From F23-D06 sp045600905 (GTDB lineage Bacteria; Bacteroidota; Bacteroidia; Bacteroidales; WCHB1-69), in NCBI GenBank assembly GCA_045600905.1, contig JAZRYT010000088.1, positions 1 through 29,334 of the forward strand: a stretch of DNA of 29,334 nt. The letters are read 5' to 3'. The notes beneath the pieces are model-generated. The model saw only the letters and a list, made by a program, of their open reading frames with translations, was not told the origin of the DNA and did not search any database. The position numbers and the translations under genes are program-made. Positions within the stretch are counted from its first letter, which is position 1. The number at the start of each line of letters is the position of its first letter. This document shows positions 29,295 through 29,334 of the stretch, one piece after another.

Positions 29295-29334
29295 ATGTTA
29301 TCCGACGGCAAAATTACAGAAATTTTTTGTATGG
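29295..29334 (+). CDS. IS982-family transposase, first 13 codons
   Basis: The frame reads MLSDGKITEIFCM up to the edge. The phrase KITEIFC near the N-terminus is what I recall from Bacteroidota IS982 transposases (xKxTEIFCxxDDFCKxF). The catalytic region is outside the window, so the family call rests on a short match. Confidence 0.6.
   Translation, partial: MLSDGKITEIFCM

Larger units (their letters stand above)
29200..29334 (+). mobile_element. Left end of an IS982-type insertion sequence (runs off the right edge)
   Basis: The element's end probably lies near 29198-29205, close to AACGTGAGTTCGATATAA. The terminal repeat cannot be verified because the other end is missing. It contains a promoter box and the first 13 codons of a transposase. 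Confidence 0.5.

Noticed and set aside
1..29334. tRNA and rRNA genes
   Set aside because: No cloverleaf with a CCA-ready acceptor stem or conserved rRNA segment was noticed in the intergenic stretches when read on both strands.

Overview
The window reads as a chromosomal segment from a member of the Bacteroidota, most likely order Bacteroidales. Three things support this. The surface proteins end in type IX secretion (T9SS, Por) C-terminal sorting domains. Many genes are preceded by the Bacteroidota promoter box TAnnTTTG instead of a sigma70-type -10. The housekeeping cluster nusB - DUF1573 - yajC - YbbR-like - coaE has the arrangement usual in this phylum. No rRNA, tRNA or CRISPR array was found. 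I cannot name the species or genus.

Layout from left to right. Positions 1-~260 are the end of an IS1380-type insertion sequence whose transposase runs off the left edge. It appears to have inserted into the 3' end of a secreted adhesin-like gene (219-2045, minus), removing that protein's C-terminal sorting signal. Next, all on the minus strand, come pruA (P5C dehydrogenase), a small membrane protein, a glutamine synthetase, a 23-repeat BspA-like leucine-rich-repeat surface protein, and a 2464-residue secreted protein of alternating fibronectin-III and cleaved-adhesin/MAM-like modules. Then comes a probable operon read leftward from 22265: alkaline phosphatase, a coiled-coil membrane protein, nusB, a DUF1573 lipoprotein, yajC, a short YbbR-like protein and coaE, closed by a terminator. 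Rightward genes follow: a DUF4419 lipoprotein, a YbaK-type aminoacyl-tRNA deacylase and an NCS2 purine permease.

The right third is a recombined patch. It holds a fragment of a metallophosphoesterase butted against the stop codon of a visibly GC-richer, signal-peptide-bearing nucleosidase gene. The two are enclosed by a ~137-bp direct repeat, and a triple 23-bp tandem repeat leads into an AAA/DUF4143 ATPase gene. A WG-repeat-like gene that seems to have lost its 5' end abuts the first codons of an IS982-type transposase at the right edge.

How the genes may work together (inference). pruA and glnA form a proline -> glutamate -> glutamine node. Alkaline phosphatase, exported nucleosidase and NCS2 permease could together scavenge nucleotides and purines. 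The three large secreted proteins are T9SS-type surface or adhesion proteins. A recurring non-coding theme is a set of palindromes of the form GTAGAGACG...CGTCTCTAC or close variants, placed directly behind three stop codons, plus several phrase-like short repeats in intergenic DNA. I found no clear new defence or biosynthetic system. The stop-docked palindromes, the IS-truncated adhesin and the recombined nucleosidase patch are the most notable items.
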